Assembly (NCBI GenBank): GCA_027013145.1
Contig: JALUXX010000021.1
Span: 19,809-83,808, forward strand
Source of the DNA: Gammaproteobacteria bacterium
Lineage (GTDB): Bacteria; Pseudomonadota; Gammaproteobacteria; 21-64-14
DNA: 64,000 nt
Reading direction: 5' to 3'
Both the position numbers and the translations under genes were made by a program. Below are positions 25,991 to 34,524 of the stretch, in pieces. Below the pieces are notes generated by a model. It was not told the DNA's origin and did not search any database. It saw only the letters and a list, made by a program, of their open reading frames with translations. Numbering within the stretch: the first letter of the stretch is position 1; the number at the start of each line of letters is the position of its first letter.

Positions 25991-27367
25991 ATGGACGAGA
26001 AGAGCGCACTCATCGTCGACGACTCCGCCGCCGCGCGCGCCGCGCTTGCGCGGATGCTCCGGGGGCACGGTCTGGCGGTGGCCGAGGCCGTATCCGCCGA
26101 GGACGCCCTGGAATACCTGGCCCGGCACCGCCCGGATGTGGTCTTCATGGATCACATGATGCCGGGGATGAACGGATTCGAGGCGGTCAAGGTCATCAAG
26201 GCCGACGCCGAACTGGCCACCGTGCCGGTGGTCATGTACACCTCGCGCAGCGGCGAGGTCTACGTGGGACAGGCGCGTGCCCTGGGCGCGCTCGACGTAC
26301 TCCCCAAGGAAGTCAAACCGGCCGACCTCTACCGGATTCTGCGCACACTCAATCTCGTCCCGGAGCGCCGCGAGCCGCCACCACCAGACGCCGCATCGGC
26401 GGCCGTCGACGCGCCCCCACCCGCGACGCCAGCGCCCGAGCAGGTCGCGCGTGCCACGGCCGCGGCGCTGGAACTGCCCGCGCATCTGGCGCGCCTGCAG
26501 GAGGCGGTCGGGCTGCAGCTCGCCGCGCTCCGCCACGAGCTGCGGGACCACCATCGGCGCCTGCTCACGGAGCTGCACAATGCCGAGACGTCGGGGAAGG
26601 AACGGCGCCGCGGTCGACGACCGCTCTGGCCCGGTCTGTTCCTCGGCGCGGCGGCCCTGCTCCTGCTCGCACTCGACGCCTACTGGACGCACGCACTGTA
26701 CCGGGCCTCGCACCGGCCGCAGCTCGCCGCCGCAGCCGTCGCGCCGACGCCGCGGCCGGACCGCGACGTCGCGCCGGCACGCGCCGCGCGCAGGCAGGCG
26801 GCGCCGGCCCCTGCGTCCGGCGACCGTACGGCACTGCTCGATGCCCTGCAGTGGGCACTCAACCGGAACGGCGCCTTCGCCTACGACCGCCGCGCGCTCG
26901 GCGACGACCAGTTACGGGTCCTGCGCGGGCTGATCATGCGCCTGCGTGCCGCGCGGTTTCGCGGCACGGTACGATTGACGGTGCACTTCGCACCGTTCTG
27001 CCTCGCGCGCAACGCCGACGGGAGCCTGCGCCCGGCACCGCCTGCGACCCCGGTGTCGGCGTGCGCACAGATCGGCTATGCACGCCCGCACTCGGCCGAC
27101 CTGGCGGCGGATCAGTCCCTGGAATTCGCCGCCTTCCTGTCCGGGTCGCCGCTGCTGAGCGGCAGCGGAATCCGCGTGCAGACGCGGGTGGCGGGCGATC
27201 CGGACGCGCCGGCCGACGACCCGGCGTTGCAGGCGGCGCAGACGGCGGGCGAGTGGAACCACATCGCCCGCCGGCGCAATCGGATCGTCTACCGGATCAT
27301 ACCCGAGGGCCGCCCGGCAGCGCGGGCGCAATCCGCCCCCGTCACCGCGGGCGCCGCCGACCGTTAG
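25991..27367 (+). CDS. Membrane-tethered response regulator: REC, transmembrane segment, extracytoplasmic domain
   Basis: A 458-aa protein of unusual build. The N-terminal REC domain (about 1-122) has the acidic pair Asp10/Asp11, phospho-acceptor Asp54 (FMDHMMPGMNG), the Thr/Ser-containing YTSRSG, and Lys106 (LPKEVK), so it should be phosphorylatable. A proline/alanine linker and a coiled coil (about 125-205) lead to one transmembrane helix (about 213-233, FLGAAALLLLALDAYW). After a proline/alanine-rich spacer there is a folded domain (about 275-440) with one cysteine pair (FAPFCLARN ... VSACAQIG). That domain resembles OmpA/MotB-like or pilus-assembly regulators in general layout only. It could carry a phosphorylation signal across the membrane. 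No kinase gene is adjacent. Confidence 0.75.
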   Translation: MDEKSALIVDDSAAARAALARMLRGHGLAVAEAVSAEDALEYLARHRPDVVFMDHMMPGMNGFEAVKVIKADAELATVPVVMYTSRSGEVYVGQARALGALDVLPKEVKPADLYRILRTLNLVPERREPPPPDAASAAVDAPPPATPAPEQVARATAAALELPAHLARLQEAVGLQLAALRHELRDHHRRLLTELHNAETSGKERRRGRRPLWPGLFLGAAALLLLALDAYWTHALYRASHRPQLAAAAVAPTPRPDRDVAPARAARRQAAPAPASGDRTALLDALQWALNRNGAFAYDRRALGDDQLRVLRGLIMRLRAARFRGTVRLTVHFAPFCLARNADGSLRPAPPATPVSACAQIGYARPHSADLAADQSLEFAAFLSGSPLLSGSGIRVQTRVAGDPDAPADDPALQAAQTAGEWNHIARRRNRIVYRIIPEGRPAARAQSAPVTAGAADR

Positions 27368-27377
27368 CCCCCAAGAT

Positions 27378-27469
27378 GTAGCCCGGATGAAGCGCAGCGC
27401 AATCCGGGGAAAGAGATCCCTCGGCGCCGTCATCCCCGGATTCCGGCCTGCGGCCTGCATCCGGGCTAC
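27378..27469. repeat. Paired REP-like units forming nested hairpins (BIME-like)
   Basis: Outer arms GTAGCCCGGAT (27378-27388) and ATCCGGGCTAC (27459-27469) are perfectly complementary. Inner arms AATCCGGGG (27401-27409) and CCCCGGATT (27434-27442) are too. Each half is one REP-like unit related to 13091-13117. Lying between convergent genes, it may also stop transcription or protect message ends. Confidence 0.75.
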
Positions 27470-27500
27470 GAAATGGCCGTAGGCACCCGCGACGTCGCGC

Positions 27501-27965
27501 TCAGCGCAGGCCGGCGTCGATCGCCGCGACCACCTTGTGTTCCAGCTTGCGCAGGACCGGTTCGGCGGCGCTGCCGGCGCCGACCACCGAGGGCCGCACG
27601 AACAGTACCGTTGCGATACCGTGCTTCTCGATGATCGTCAGATGCATCGGGCACACCGCCAACATCGCCGGATCCTTGTTGCTGACCTGATTGGCGAACC
27701 AGCCGTTGCAGAACACGATGCTGTGGATCCCATCGAGACGGCTGCGATTGTAGTCGGCGCCCCAGGCCCGCGCGTGCTTCGCCAGCTTCTTTCCGATCGG
27801 AATCTGCAGGACCACCTTGAACTTGTGGCTCTTCAGGGCATGGACCATCCGAGTGGCGGCCGTGCTCAACGGCATCTTCGCGGATTTCTCGTATACGGCC
27901 GCCGGGGCCGCGTACACCGAAAACGTGAACAGACAGCCGATCGCCAGCGCCAGTATTCTTTTCAT
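27501..27965 (-). CDS. Secreted DUF302-family protein
   Basis: A 154-aa protein with a clear signal peptide (MKRILALAIGCLFTFSVYA, cleavage after the alanine near 20). The mature part matches DUF302: TRMVHALKSHKFKVVLQIPI, a central SIVFCNGWFANQV and the PMHLTIIEKHGIATVLFVRP beta-strand pair. DUF302 proteins have no firmly known role; several bind heme or metals or respond to sulfur or oxidative conditions. The start has AAGGAG seven bases upstream. Confidence 0.85.
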   Translation of the reverse strand: MKRILALAIGCLFTFSVYAAPAAVYEKSAKMPLSTAATRMVHALKSHKFKVVLQIPIGKKLAKHARAWGADYNRSRLDGIHSIVFCNGWFANQVSNKDPAMLAVCPMHLTIIEKHGIATVLFVRPSVVGAGSAAEPVLRKLEHKVVAAIDAGLR

Positions 27966-28095
27966 TGGTCTTGCTCCTTCGGAGGGATGTGGAGTGCCGA
28001 CAAGGGGACGTCGGCCTTCCGGAATTATTCCCCCTTGGGTGGGCGGGGAGCGGATCGCAGTCGTGTAAAACGTGATGTGCGTATAACGCGAAGAA

Positions 28096-29178
28096 CTACG
28101 TGGACGGTCCGCCCGAGAGGCCGAGCGGATCGCCCGGATCGATGCCGGGCTTGAACGGCAGGCGGCGGTCCTGGTGCGTGATCTGGTAGACGCGCCCGAT
28201 CCAGTTGTTGATGACGGCCTCGGCCGTGTCGTGCCAGGTGTTGTCCAGCCCCGGGGCGAGCAGCGCCTCGGGCAGCGGCGGGATCGGCCGCCCGGCCCGC
28301 AGGGCCGCGCGCACCTGATCGGCGTGCTCTTCGAGCACCGCTTGGTAGCGGCGCCGGAAGTAGTTCTCCGGAAACGGCGGATAGTCCGCGCGTTCGCCGG
28401 CGACAAAGCGGTGGATCTCGCGCTTGTACTCCTTCAGCAGGCTGATCGTGTCGTACTCGGGATGCCCCTGAAAGAACACCAACCGAAACCGATCCTCGCT
28501 CACCGCCAGGTGGACCCCCGCCTGCGGGCTCTCCACCAACACCTGCAACCCCGCCGCAAGGAACTGCTCGCGGAACACTTCATTGAAGCGCGAGTGCGGG
28601 ACATCGAACCGCGTATTCACGCCCGCCACGAGCGGATGGCGCCGATCGAGCACGCGGTGCGCGAACACCCCCCAGCGCTTGCCGGGCAGGCGCCGGCGCT
28701 TCTGGCCATAGCGGAACTGCATCACCGCGTGGGTGGCGAGGCAGGAACACAGCGTCGAGGTGACGTTCTCCCAGGCCCAATCGATGACGCGGATCAGCGG
28801 CTCCCAGAACGGTTCCATGGACAGATCCGGTGCGGTCACGTTGGCGCCGGTGATGATCAGCGCGTCGAGCCCCTCCTCGCGGATCCGGTCGAAGCTCTCA
28901 TAGTATCGTTCGATGTGGGCGCGCCCCTCGGCGCCTCGCGGCAACTCCTCGAGCGTAAACGGGTGGAGATAGAACTGCGCAATCTGGTTGCTCTCGCCCA
29001 CGAGGCGGAAGAACTGCCGTTCGGTCGCGGCCAGCGCCGCGTCGGGCATCATGTTGAGCAGGCCGATGTGCAGTTCGCGGATGTCCTGGTGGAGGGCCGC
29101 ATCGCGCGGGATGATGTTGCCACCCTCTTCGCGCAGTCTGGCGAAGGCCGGCAGATCCGAATTCGCGACCAGGGGCAT
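28096..29178 (-). CDS. metA: Homoserine O-acyltransferase, MetA/HTS family
   Basis: First committed step of methionine synthesis: transfers an acyl group (succinyl or acetyl) to homoserine. The 360-aa protein belongs to the class I amidotransferase-like HTS family: LHIGLLNMMPDAALAATERQ near the start, catalytic Cys146 in VTSTLCSCLATHA, and His239/Glu241 in FFQGHPEYD. The end (YQITHQDRRLPFKPG) is about 50 residues longer than in E. coli MetA (309 aa). The acyl-donor preference cannot be read with certainty. The start is ATG 29178, 31 nt after the upstream ATPase gene, so they are probably one transcript. Confidence 0.93.
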   Translation of the reverse strand: MPLVANSDLPAFARLREEGGNIIPRDAALHQDIRELHIGLLNMMPDAALAATERQFFRLVGESNQIAQFYLHPFTLEELPRGAEGRAHIERYYESFDRIREEGLDALIITGANVTAPDLSMEPFWEPLIRVIDWAWENVTSTLCSCLATHAVMQFRYGQKRRRLPGKRWGVFAHRVLDRRHPLVAGVNTRFDVPHSRFNEVFREQFLAAGLQVLVESPQAGVHLAVSEDRFRLVFFQGHPEYDTISLLKEYKREIHRFVAGERADYPPFPENYFRRRYQAVLEEHADQVRAALRAGRPIPPLPEALLAPGLDNTWHDTAEAVINNWIGRVYQITHQDRRLPFKPGIDPGDPLGLSGGPST

Positions 29179-29209
29179 GGCAGGCGGCTCCGGTGGATCC
29201 TCAGGGCGG

Positions 29210-30055
29210 TCAGGCCCCGCGTTCGAGAGCGGTCTCGACCAGGGCGAGGAAACCCGCCTCGTCCCGGACCCCCGCCAGCTCCTCGGTGGTGACGGTATAG
29301 CCGTAGCGCTGCGCGATCGACGCATAGCGCGGGATGCGGGAGCGGAACAGACGCGGGAACATCCAGCGCACGAAGTCGTCCGGATCGATGAGGGCCACAT
29401 AGGGGAGGCCGCGCTCGCGCAGATAGATCTCGAGCTGCTCGTCGAGGAAGGCCTCGCGGTAGTAGAGGGGTTTGGGGTCGGCCTCGGCCCGGCGGATCAA
29501 CTCCTCCTCGTCCCGCGCCGTCGCCTGGATATAGAGAACGAGCGTGTGGCGATCCAGCAGCGGCAGGAAACCGGCATCGTCGAGTTCGCACACGCTCCCC
29601 CCGGCATCGTTGACGAAATGCCGGTAACCGTAGATCTCCTGCGCCTTGCGGATGAATTCCGGTACGTCGTTCATCGCCGCGATCTCGGCGTTACGGTGCA
29701 GGGCCTGGCGACGCTTGAACTCGCGCAACGGCAGGCCGCCTCGCTCCGGATCGCCCAGTTTCCCGAGAAAGCTCGCCACCGGCTGCAGGTTGTCGATGGT
29801 GATGTTGTTGCGGATGTAGATCGAATCCGAACGCAACAACTCCCGCAGGAACGGCACCTGCATGGCCTGCTGCTTGATATGGTCGAGTATGGACTCGCCG
29901 AGGTAGCGCGTCCCGATGCGGTAATCCCCGGAATAGTGGAACCAGTGGCTGCGCCGCAGCATCGCGGCAAGACGGGTCTTGCCCACGCCGGACATGCCCA
30001 GCAGGGTGATGCACTTGTTCGGCCACGCCCTGAACGCGTCGACGGTCAGCTTCAC
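29210..30055 (-). CDS. P-loop ATPase of unknown function, in operon with metA
   Basis: A 281-aa cytoplasmic protein with an N-terminal Walker A motif (LLGMSGVGKTRLAAML, about 17-32) and an early HYSGDYRIGTRYLGE segment. The later part has LVLYIQATARDEEELIRRA, then YYREAFLDEQLEIYL and ALIDPDDFVRWMFPRL. It looks like a small nucleotide kinase or ATPase. Start: GTG 30055 with GGAGGGAG upstream; the 7 in-frame codons before it are less likely. Its tight spacing to metA (31 nt) suggests a shared role in sulfur amino-acid metabolism, which is inference. Confidence 0.75.
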   Translation of the reverse strand: MKLTVDAFRAWPNKCITLLGMSGVGKTRLAAMLRRSHWFHYSGDYRIGTRYLGESILDHIKQQAMQVPFLRELLRSDSIYIRNNITIDNLQPVASFLGKLGDPERGGLPLREFKRRQALHRNAEIAAMNDVPEFIRKAQEIYGYRHFVNDAGGSVCELDDAGFLPLLDRHTLVLYIQATARDEEELIRRAEADPKPLYYREAFLDEQLEIYLRERGLPYVALIDPDDFVRWMFPRLFRSRIPRYASIAQRYGYTVTTEELAGVRDEAGFLALVETALERGA

Positions 30056-30139
30056 GCCGCTCCCTCCGGCTCGCACCGCTCAAATTATTGGAGACCGCAA
30101 CGCGGATGTCGACGAGCGGGCGGGGCCCGGTCTCAACGG

Positions 30140-30451
30140 CTACTTCTTGCGTGCCGGCGAGGCGGCCGTCCAGCGCAGGGCGCGCGGGGAATCGTGGCGC
30201 TCGTTCAGATCGCGGGCGAGGCGGCGCGCGTGGTCGGTCACCTGGCGCAGGCTCCCGCGCCTGAGGCCGGTGATGCTGTTGCGCCCGTTCTCCAGCACAT
30301 AGCGATGCCAGTCGTCGCCGCCGCCGCCGTGAGGCACCGAAACGGGCTCGACCCGCCCGACGCGAAACCGGTTCCCGCCCGCACCCGCCCCCCCGGTCGG
30401 GCGCGCCGCGCGCAACCCCCCGTGATCGGAATTCCGCTTGCTGGACGACAC
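30140..30451 (-). CDS. Small basic hypothetical protein
   Basis: A 103-aa frame with GTG start and AAGGAT upstream. The N-terminal 40 residues are glycine-rich. The C-terminal part (DDWHRYVLENGRNSITGLRR, SLRQVTDHARRLARDLNERH) is helical, basic and looks like a conserved domain. It ends in SPARKK. No named family is recognised; the overall charge suggests nucleic-acid binding. It is divergent from msrA, 165 nt away. Confidence 0.6.
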   Translation of the reverse strand: MSSSKRNSDHGGLRAARPTGGAGAGGNRFRVGRVEPVSVPHGGGGDDWHRYVLENGRNSITGLRRGSLRQVTDHARRLARDLNERHDSPRALRWTAASPARKK

Positions 30452-30616
30452 CTGCTGCTATCCTTGGGGTTCGGACCCGCTTCGAGCGCTACGCCCCGGG
30501 GCGCCGGGACCCACCGAACGGGGCCCGCCCGCACCCGGCCGACGGAGGACATGTAGGGGAAAGTGTATCATAGGCGCTGCGCCCGCCCCAGCCCGCGGGT
30601 CCGAGGAAGCCATCCG

Positions 30617-31219
30617 ATGCCCCTTCCGAACGGCTCGCCGCGCCCGACCCGGATTCTGCACTGCGTGCTCGGCACGCCGCTGTACCCGCCGTTCCCGGCG
30701 GGACTCGAGCGTGCCCTGTTCGGGATGGGCTGCTTCTGGGGCGCGGAAAAGCGCCTGTGGGGGCTCCCCGGGGTCTACACCACCGCCGTGGGTTACGCAG
30801 GCGGGAGCGCACCCGGTCCAACTTATATCCAGGTCTGCACCGGGACCACGGGACACGCGGAGGTGGTACAGGTCGTGTTCGACCCCGAACGCCTGCCCTT
30901 CGGCCGACTCCTGCGCGTGTTCTGGGAATCCCACGACCCCACGCAGGGACTGCGCCAGGGAAACGACGTCGGCTCCCAATACCGCTCCGCCGTCTTCGTG
31001 CGCGACCCGCTCCGTGCAACGGTCGAGGCGTCCCGCGCCCGCTATCAACAGGCGTTGCGCGCCGCCGGCCACGGGGAGATCACCACGGAGATCGGGCCGG
31101 ACGTGCCGTTCCACTATGCCGAGGATTACCATCAACAGTATCTCGCCCGCAACCCGGGAGGCTACTGCGGCAGCGGCGGGACCGGTGTCGCGTTCGCGGC
31201 CGGAGAGATCGATGAGTAG
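30617..31219 (+). CDS. msrA: Peptide-methionine (S)-S-oxide reductase
   Basis: Repairs oxidised methionine (S-sulfoxide) using thioredoxin. The 200-aa protein has the catalytic Cys39 in [48 protein letters not shown] and the resolving cysteine near [10 protein letters not shown]. An N-terminal extension of about 30 residues has no clear signal peptide. Start at ATG 30617 with GAGGAAG upstream. It is followed 25 nt later by a secreted GlcG-like protein in the same direction. Confidence 0.95.
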   Translation: MPLPNGSPRPTRILHCVLGTPLYPPFPAGLERALFGMGCFWGAEKRLWGLPGVYTTAVGYAGGSAPGPTYIQVCTGTTGHAEVVQVVFDPERLPFGRLLRVFWESHDPTQGLRQGNDVGSQYRSAVFVRDPLRATVEASRARYQQALRAAGHGEITTEIGPDVPFHYAEDYHQQYLARNPGGYCGSGGTGVAFAAGEIDE

Positions 31220-31244
31220 ACCCGACACGATCGGAGGACCCGCA

Positions 31245-31781
31245 ATGAGACCGCGACCCACATCCCGCATCCGGCAAGGAAACGCGGCCCTCATCGCCGT
31301 GCTGGCGGGCGCGCTGCTCGCCGCGGCCGCTCCCGGCGCGCATGCGGACGAGGACATGATCGCCGTGCGCCAGATCACGCCCGAACTGGCGCGGGAGATC
31401 GCCTGGAAGGCGATGCAGTCGTGCCGCAAGCACGGCTATCAGGTCACCGTGGCGGTCGTCGATCGCGCGGGGATCCTGCAGGTGCTGATGCGCGATACGC
31501 TGGCGGCGCCCTACACGATCCAGATCGCCCAGGAAAAGGCGCACGCGGTGATCCTCTCGGGCGTGAGTTCCGGCGAGTTCGTGCGCAACCGCTCCGACAT
31601 CCGCATGGAGATGGACCACGTAAAGGGGATCATCATGCTGCGCGGCGGACTCCCGATCCGCGCCGCCGGGATGCTGGTCGGAGCGGTAGGCGTCGCCGGC
31701 GCACCCGGCGGCGACAAGGACGAGGCCTGCGCGCGCGCCGGTCTCAACGCGGTCCGTGAGCGGCTCGACTTCGCGCAGTGA
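31245..31781 (+). CDS. Secreted GlcG/HbpS (DUF336) heme-binding-like protein
   Basis: A 178-aa protein with a signal peptide (about 1-35, LIAVLAGALLAAAAPGAHA). The mature domain fits GlcG/HbpS: AWKAMQSCRKHGYQVTVAVV, DRAGILQVLMRDTLAAPYTI, KAHAVILSGVSSGEF, RGGLPIRAAGMLVGAVGVAG and the closing GGDKDEACARAGL. Members bind heme or corrinoids, or act in redox sensing. The start is ATG 31245 with GGAGG seven bases upstream, rather than ATG 31212, which overlaps msrA. Possibly co-transcribed with msrA as an oxidative-stress unit. Confidence 0.85.
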   Translation: MRPRPTSRIRQGNAALIAVLAGALLAAAAPGAHADEDMIAVRQITPELAREIAWKAMQSCRKHGYQVTVAVVDRAGILQVLMRDTLAAPYTIQIAQEKAHAVILSGVSSGEFVRNRSDIRMEMDHVKGIIMLRGGLPIRAAGMLVGAVGVAGAPGGDKDEACARAGLNAVRERLDFAQ

Positions 31782-31800
31782 GCACGCGCCCGGGCGCGGT

Positions 31801-32598
31801 ATGCAGGGGATGGAACGCTACCGGGTGGGGACCGCAGTACGCGACGAGCTGCTCGGACTGCCGGCGCCCGACCCGGAGTGGGTGGTGATCGGTGCGGGCC
31901 CCGAGGACCTCGCGGCGGCCGGCTACCTCCCGGATCCGCACGGCGACGGGGGCTTCATCGAGCCGCAGACAGGCGTACGCTGCCGACCGGCCTGCGCCGA
32001 GGCGCCGGGGCCGGACGGCGGCCTGGTGGCGGTGCACGGCGCACAAGTCACCCTGGAACAGGAGCTGGCGCGCCGCGACCTCACGATCCACGCCATGGCG
32101 ATCGCCCGAGACGGCCGTCTGATCGATCCGTACGGCGGGCGCGCGGACCTCGACGCGGGATTGCTGCGCCACGTCACGCCCCGATTCGCGCAACACCCCG
32201 AATATCTGTTCTCGGTCGCCGCGACCGCGGCGCGGCTCGCCCGGTGGGGCTTCCACCTCGCCCACGCCACCTACGCCCTGATGCGCCGCATGGCGGCCGC
32301 CGGCATCGATGCGGAACCCGCGGTGATCGCCGCGGCCTTCGACGCCGCGCTCGCCGCGCCGCGCCCGTCCGCGTTCTTCCGCACGCTCGGCCGTTGCGGG
32401 GTGTTCGCGCACCTCTGCCCCGCCCTCGACCGGCGCCTCGCACACCGCGCCGCCCACGCGGGCGGCGGCCCATCCGGGCTGCTCACGGCGCTCGACGGAC
32501 CCTCCACGCCCGATGCGCGGTGCGCCGCGCTGGTGCGCGAACTCGGCGACGACGCCGCGGAGGTGTTGGCCGCCTTCAGCCGCGAACCGCCTCCTTAG
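31801..32598 (+). CDS. CCA-adding-enzyme-like protein with eroded catalytic motifs
   Basis: 265 aa, clearly related to the N-terminal part of bacterial tRNA nucleotidyltransferases: YRVGTAVRDELLGLP, EWVVIGAGPEDLAAAGYLP, the VTLEQELARRDLTIHAMAI motif and LIDPYGGRADL, then LLRHVTPRFAQHP. However, the first motif reads VGTAVRD instead of GGAVRD, the catalytic D-x-D is D-P-E, and the conserved RVLRVARFAAR helix is changed to LFSVAATAARL. The HD domain and much of the tail (E. coli Cca is 412 aa) are absent. It is probably not an active CCA enzyme; it may bind RNA or be a decaying paralogue. The start could also be the in-frame ATG 31756 or 31810. Confidence 0.75.
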   Translation: MQGMERYRVGTAVRDELLGLPAPDPEWVVIGAGPEDLAAAGYLPDPHGDGGFIEPQTGVRCRPACAEAPGPDGGLVAVHGAQVTLEQELARRDLTIHAMAIARDGRLIDPYGGRADLDAGLLRHVTPRFAQHPEYLFSVAATAARLARWGFHLAHATYALMRRMAAAGIDAEPAVIAAAFDAALAAPRPSAFFRTLGRCGVFAHLCPALDRRLAHRAAHAGGGPSGLLTALDGPSTPDARCAALVRELGDDAAEVLAAFSREPPP

Positions 32599-32701
32599 CC
32601 GGTCGACCGGTACCGGGTCGCGGACGGCACGGCCCCTCCAGCCGCGGCGCTCCGCCGCGGGACGCCGCGATCGCGCCCCGCGCGCTCCTCAGACCCGCGC
32701 T

Positions 32702-32902
32702 TCAGTGTGCCGCGTCCGGCGCCGGCTCCGCCCAGAACGTCCGGTCGGGATGCTCGGCGGCGAGCGCGGCGGCGCGGCGCATCGCCTCCCCATAGGTCAT
32801 CACCGGCTCGGGATACCGGCCGGCCTGGAACTCCCGTTTCGATCGCCACGCGACGATGAAACCGGGGCTATCGGGCCCGTGCGGGAACAATGAACCGCTC
32901 AT
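32702..32902 (-). CDS. Small hypothetical protein (66 aa)
   Basis: The ATG at 32902 has a strong AGGAGGT site, so translation is likely. Sequence: MSGSLFPHGPDSPGFIVAWR, then a basic stretch SKREFQAGRYPEPVMTYGEA and an alanine-rich helix. It has no membrane segment or signal peptide. No known family is recognised. It is monocistronic, between two + strand genes. Confidence 0.65.
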   Translation of the reverse strand: MSGSLFPHGPDSPGFIVAWRSKREFQAGRYPEPVMTYGEAMRRAAALAAEHPDRTFWAEPAPDAAH

Positions 32903-33091
32903 CGTGACCTCCTGCGTGCCGGGCGCGCCCACCGACCGCACCGAAAGGGGGCGCGGCGGACCCGGACTCAAGATCCCACCCGCGGCGGCCGACTCATCAA
33001 TCACGGGGCCCCGCGGGCGCGCCCTTCGGGGCCACCGCGACCGTCGGGGCGCAAGGCCCATTTTACTCCGACCGAGCGACACCGCTGCATC

Positions 33092-34450
33092 GTGCAAACG
33101 ACACCCGGCCGCATCGCCCGCTGGCAGCACCGCACCCGGGCCCTATGCCGGGCGGGGCGCGCCGCCGTCGTATGCCTGGCGACCGCAGGCGGGTGGACGC
33201 CGGCGGTGGGTGCCGCCCCGTACGCCGGGCTCGTGGCGCTGCGCCCGCCACCCGATCCGACCGACGTAGCCGCCGACCAACGGCTGCTCAGCGGCGAGTT
33301 CGAACTCCGCGGCCGCTTTCAGGGCCGCTATCCCGGCACCCGTGCCGCCGACGGGAGCGATCCGGTGCAGGGCCGGCTGCAGACGCTGTTCCTCGAGGCC
33401 GTCGACCGCCGCCGCGGTATCGAGGGCCGCATCGGCCGCCAGTCCATCGAGTCCGGCGCGATCGCCGCGGCCTTCGACGGCGTCAGCGCCGACCTGTCGC
33501 TGCCCGGTGCGCTGCGGTTGAGCGCCGCGAGCGGATATCCGGTCGCCGCCGACCGCCCCGGGGTCATCGACACGGGGCGCTCGTTCTACGCGCTGAGCGC
33601 CGGTCTCGAACACCCGCACCGGTCCTGGTCCGCGCGGGTGTTCGCGCTCGAGTACCGCTCCGGACCGAGTGCCGCACGCACCGGCGTCGGCGGCGGCGTG
33701 CGCTACGGGAACCGCCGCCGCTGGCTGCTGGGCTGGGCCGACTATGACACCAGCCGCTCGCGGCTCGCGCAGGGCCTGCTGTTCGCACGCTGGGCCGCGA
33801 TCCCCCGCGGCGCCGTGAGCCTGCTGTTCGACTACCGCGGACCGGGCGCCGAGGTCTCCGTCCCGCGCGCGCCGCTGCGCCGTCGCATCCGGCTGCTGGG
33901 CGCACCCACGTTCGACGAAGGCGGCGATCCGGTGCTCGATCTCGACGACGACACCGGCGACTCGATCCGTGCGGTGACCGTCGGCCTGAGCCGTGGAATC
34001 GGCGCCGGCCTGCGATTGCGCGGCGCCTTCGGTCTCGCCGACCGCTGCACCGGGGCACCCTACGATGCCGGCGCGTCCGCACCCGGGCGCGAGTACCGCT
34101 ACAGCCTAGGTCTCACGCGCAGCGGAGCGCGCGGCGCCGCGGCCGGCGTGCGCCTGCGCATGCGCCTGTGCGGCGCCTACGGCGCCGCGGCCGCGTTGCA
34201 CATCGGTGCACACTACCCCGCACGCGACGGGCTGCGCCTCGACCCGAGCCTGGACCTCGAGGTGGCCGACGCGACCCGACCGACGCCGGGGCGCCTGTGG
34301 CGGCTCATCCCCGCCCTCGGCCTGATCTACCGACTGTCCCCCGCCCGCGTCCTCGAAGCGCGCGCCGGCGGAGAGTGGTCCGACGCCGGGGCGGGTACGG
34401 CCACGGGCGAGGGCTACTACCTGCACGTGGCCTACCGCGCGACGTTCTGA
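33092..34450 (+). CDS. Putative outer-membrane beta-barrel protein of unknown function
   Basis: A 452-aa protein with an N-terminal signal sequence (about 1-42, ending near AVGAAPY). The body alternates short amphipathic strands with turns (GVRYGNRRRWLLGWADYDTS, AVSLLFDYRGPG, YRYSLGLTRSG, AAGVRLRMRLCGAYGAAAAL) and ends in YYLHVAYRATF. A terminal phenylalanine after alternating aromatics is the usual sorting signal for BAM-assembled barrels. An early non-barrel part (about 60-130) may form a plug or periplasmic domain. No porin or receptor family is recognised and there is no TonB box that I can see. Confidence 0.6.
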   Translation: MQTTPGRIARWQHRTRALCRAGRAAVVCLATAGGWTPAVGAAPYAGLVALRPPPDPTDVAADQRLLSGEFELRGRFQGRYPGTRAADGSDPVQGRLQTLFLEAVDRRRGIEGRIGRQSIESGAIAAAFDGVSADLSLPGALRLSAASGYPVAADRPGVIDTGRSFYALSAGLEHPHRSWSARVFALEYRSGPSAARTGVGGGVRYGNRRRWLLGWADYDTSRSRLAQGLLFARWAAIPRGAVSLLFDYRGPGAEVSVPRAPLRRRIRLLGAPTFDEGGDPVLDLDDDTGDSIRAVTVGLSRGIGAGLRLRGAFGLADRCTGAPYDAGASAPGREYRYSLGLTRSGARGAAAGVRLRMRLCGAYGAAAALHIGAHYPARDGLRLDPSLDLEVADATRPTPGRLWRLIPALGLIYRLSPARVLEARAGGEWSDAGAGTATGEGYYLHVAYRATF

Positions 34451-34524
34451 ACTGCGTCCCCCGGCGCATACGCGCCCTGCGGGTCACGCGCCGCGCGCCG
34501 TGCAGCGGATCCCCCCCGGCATCC

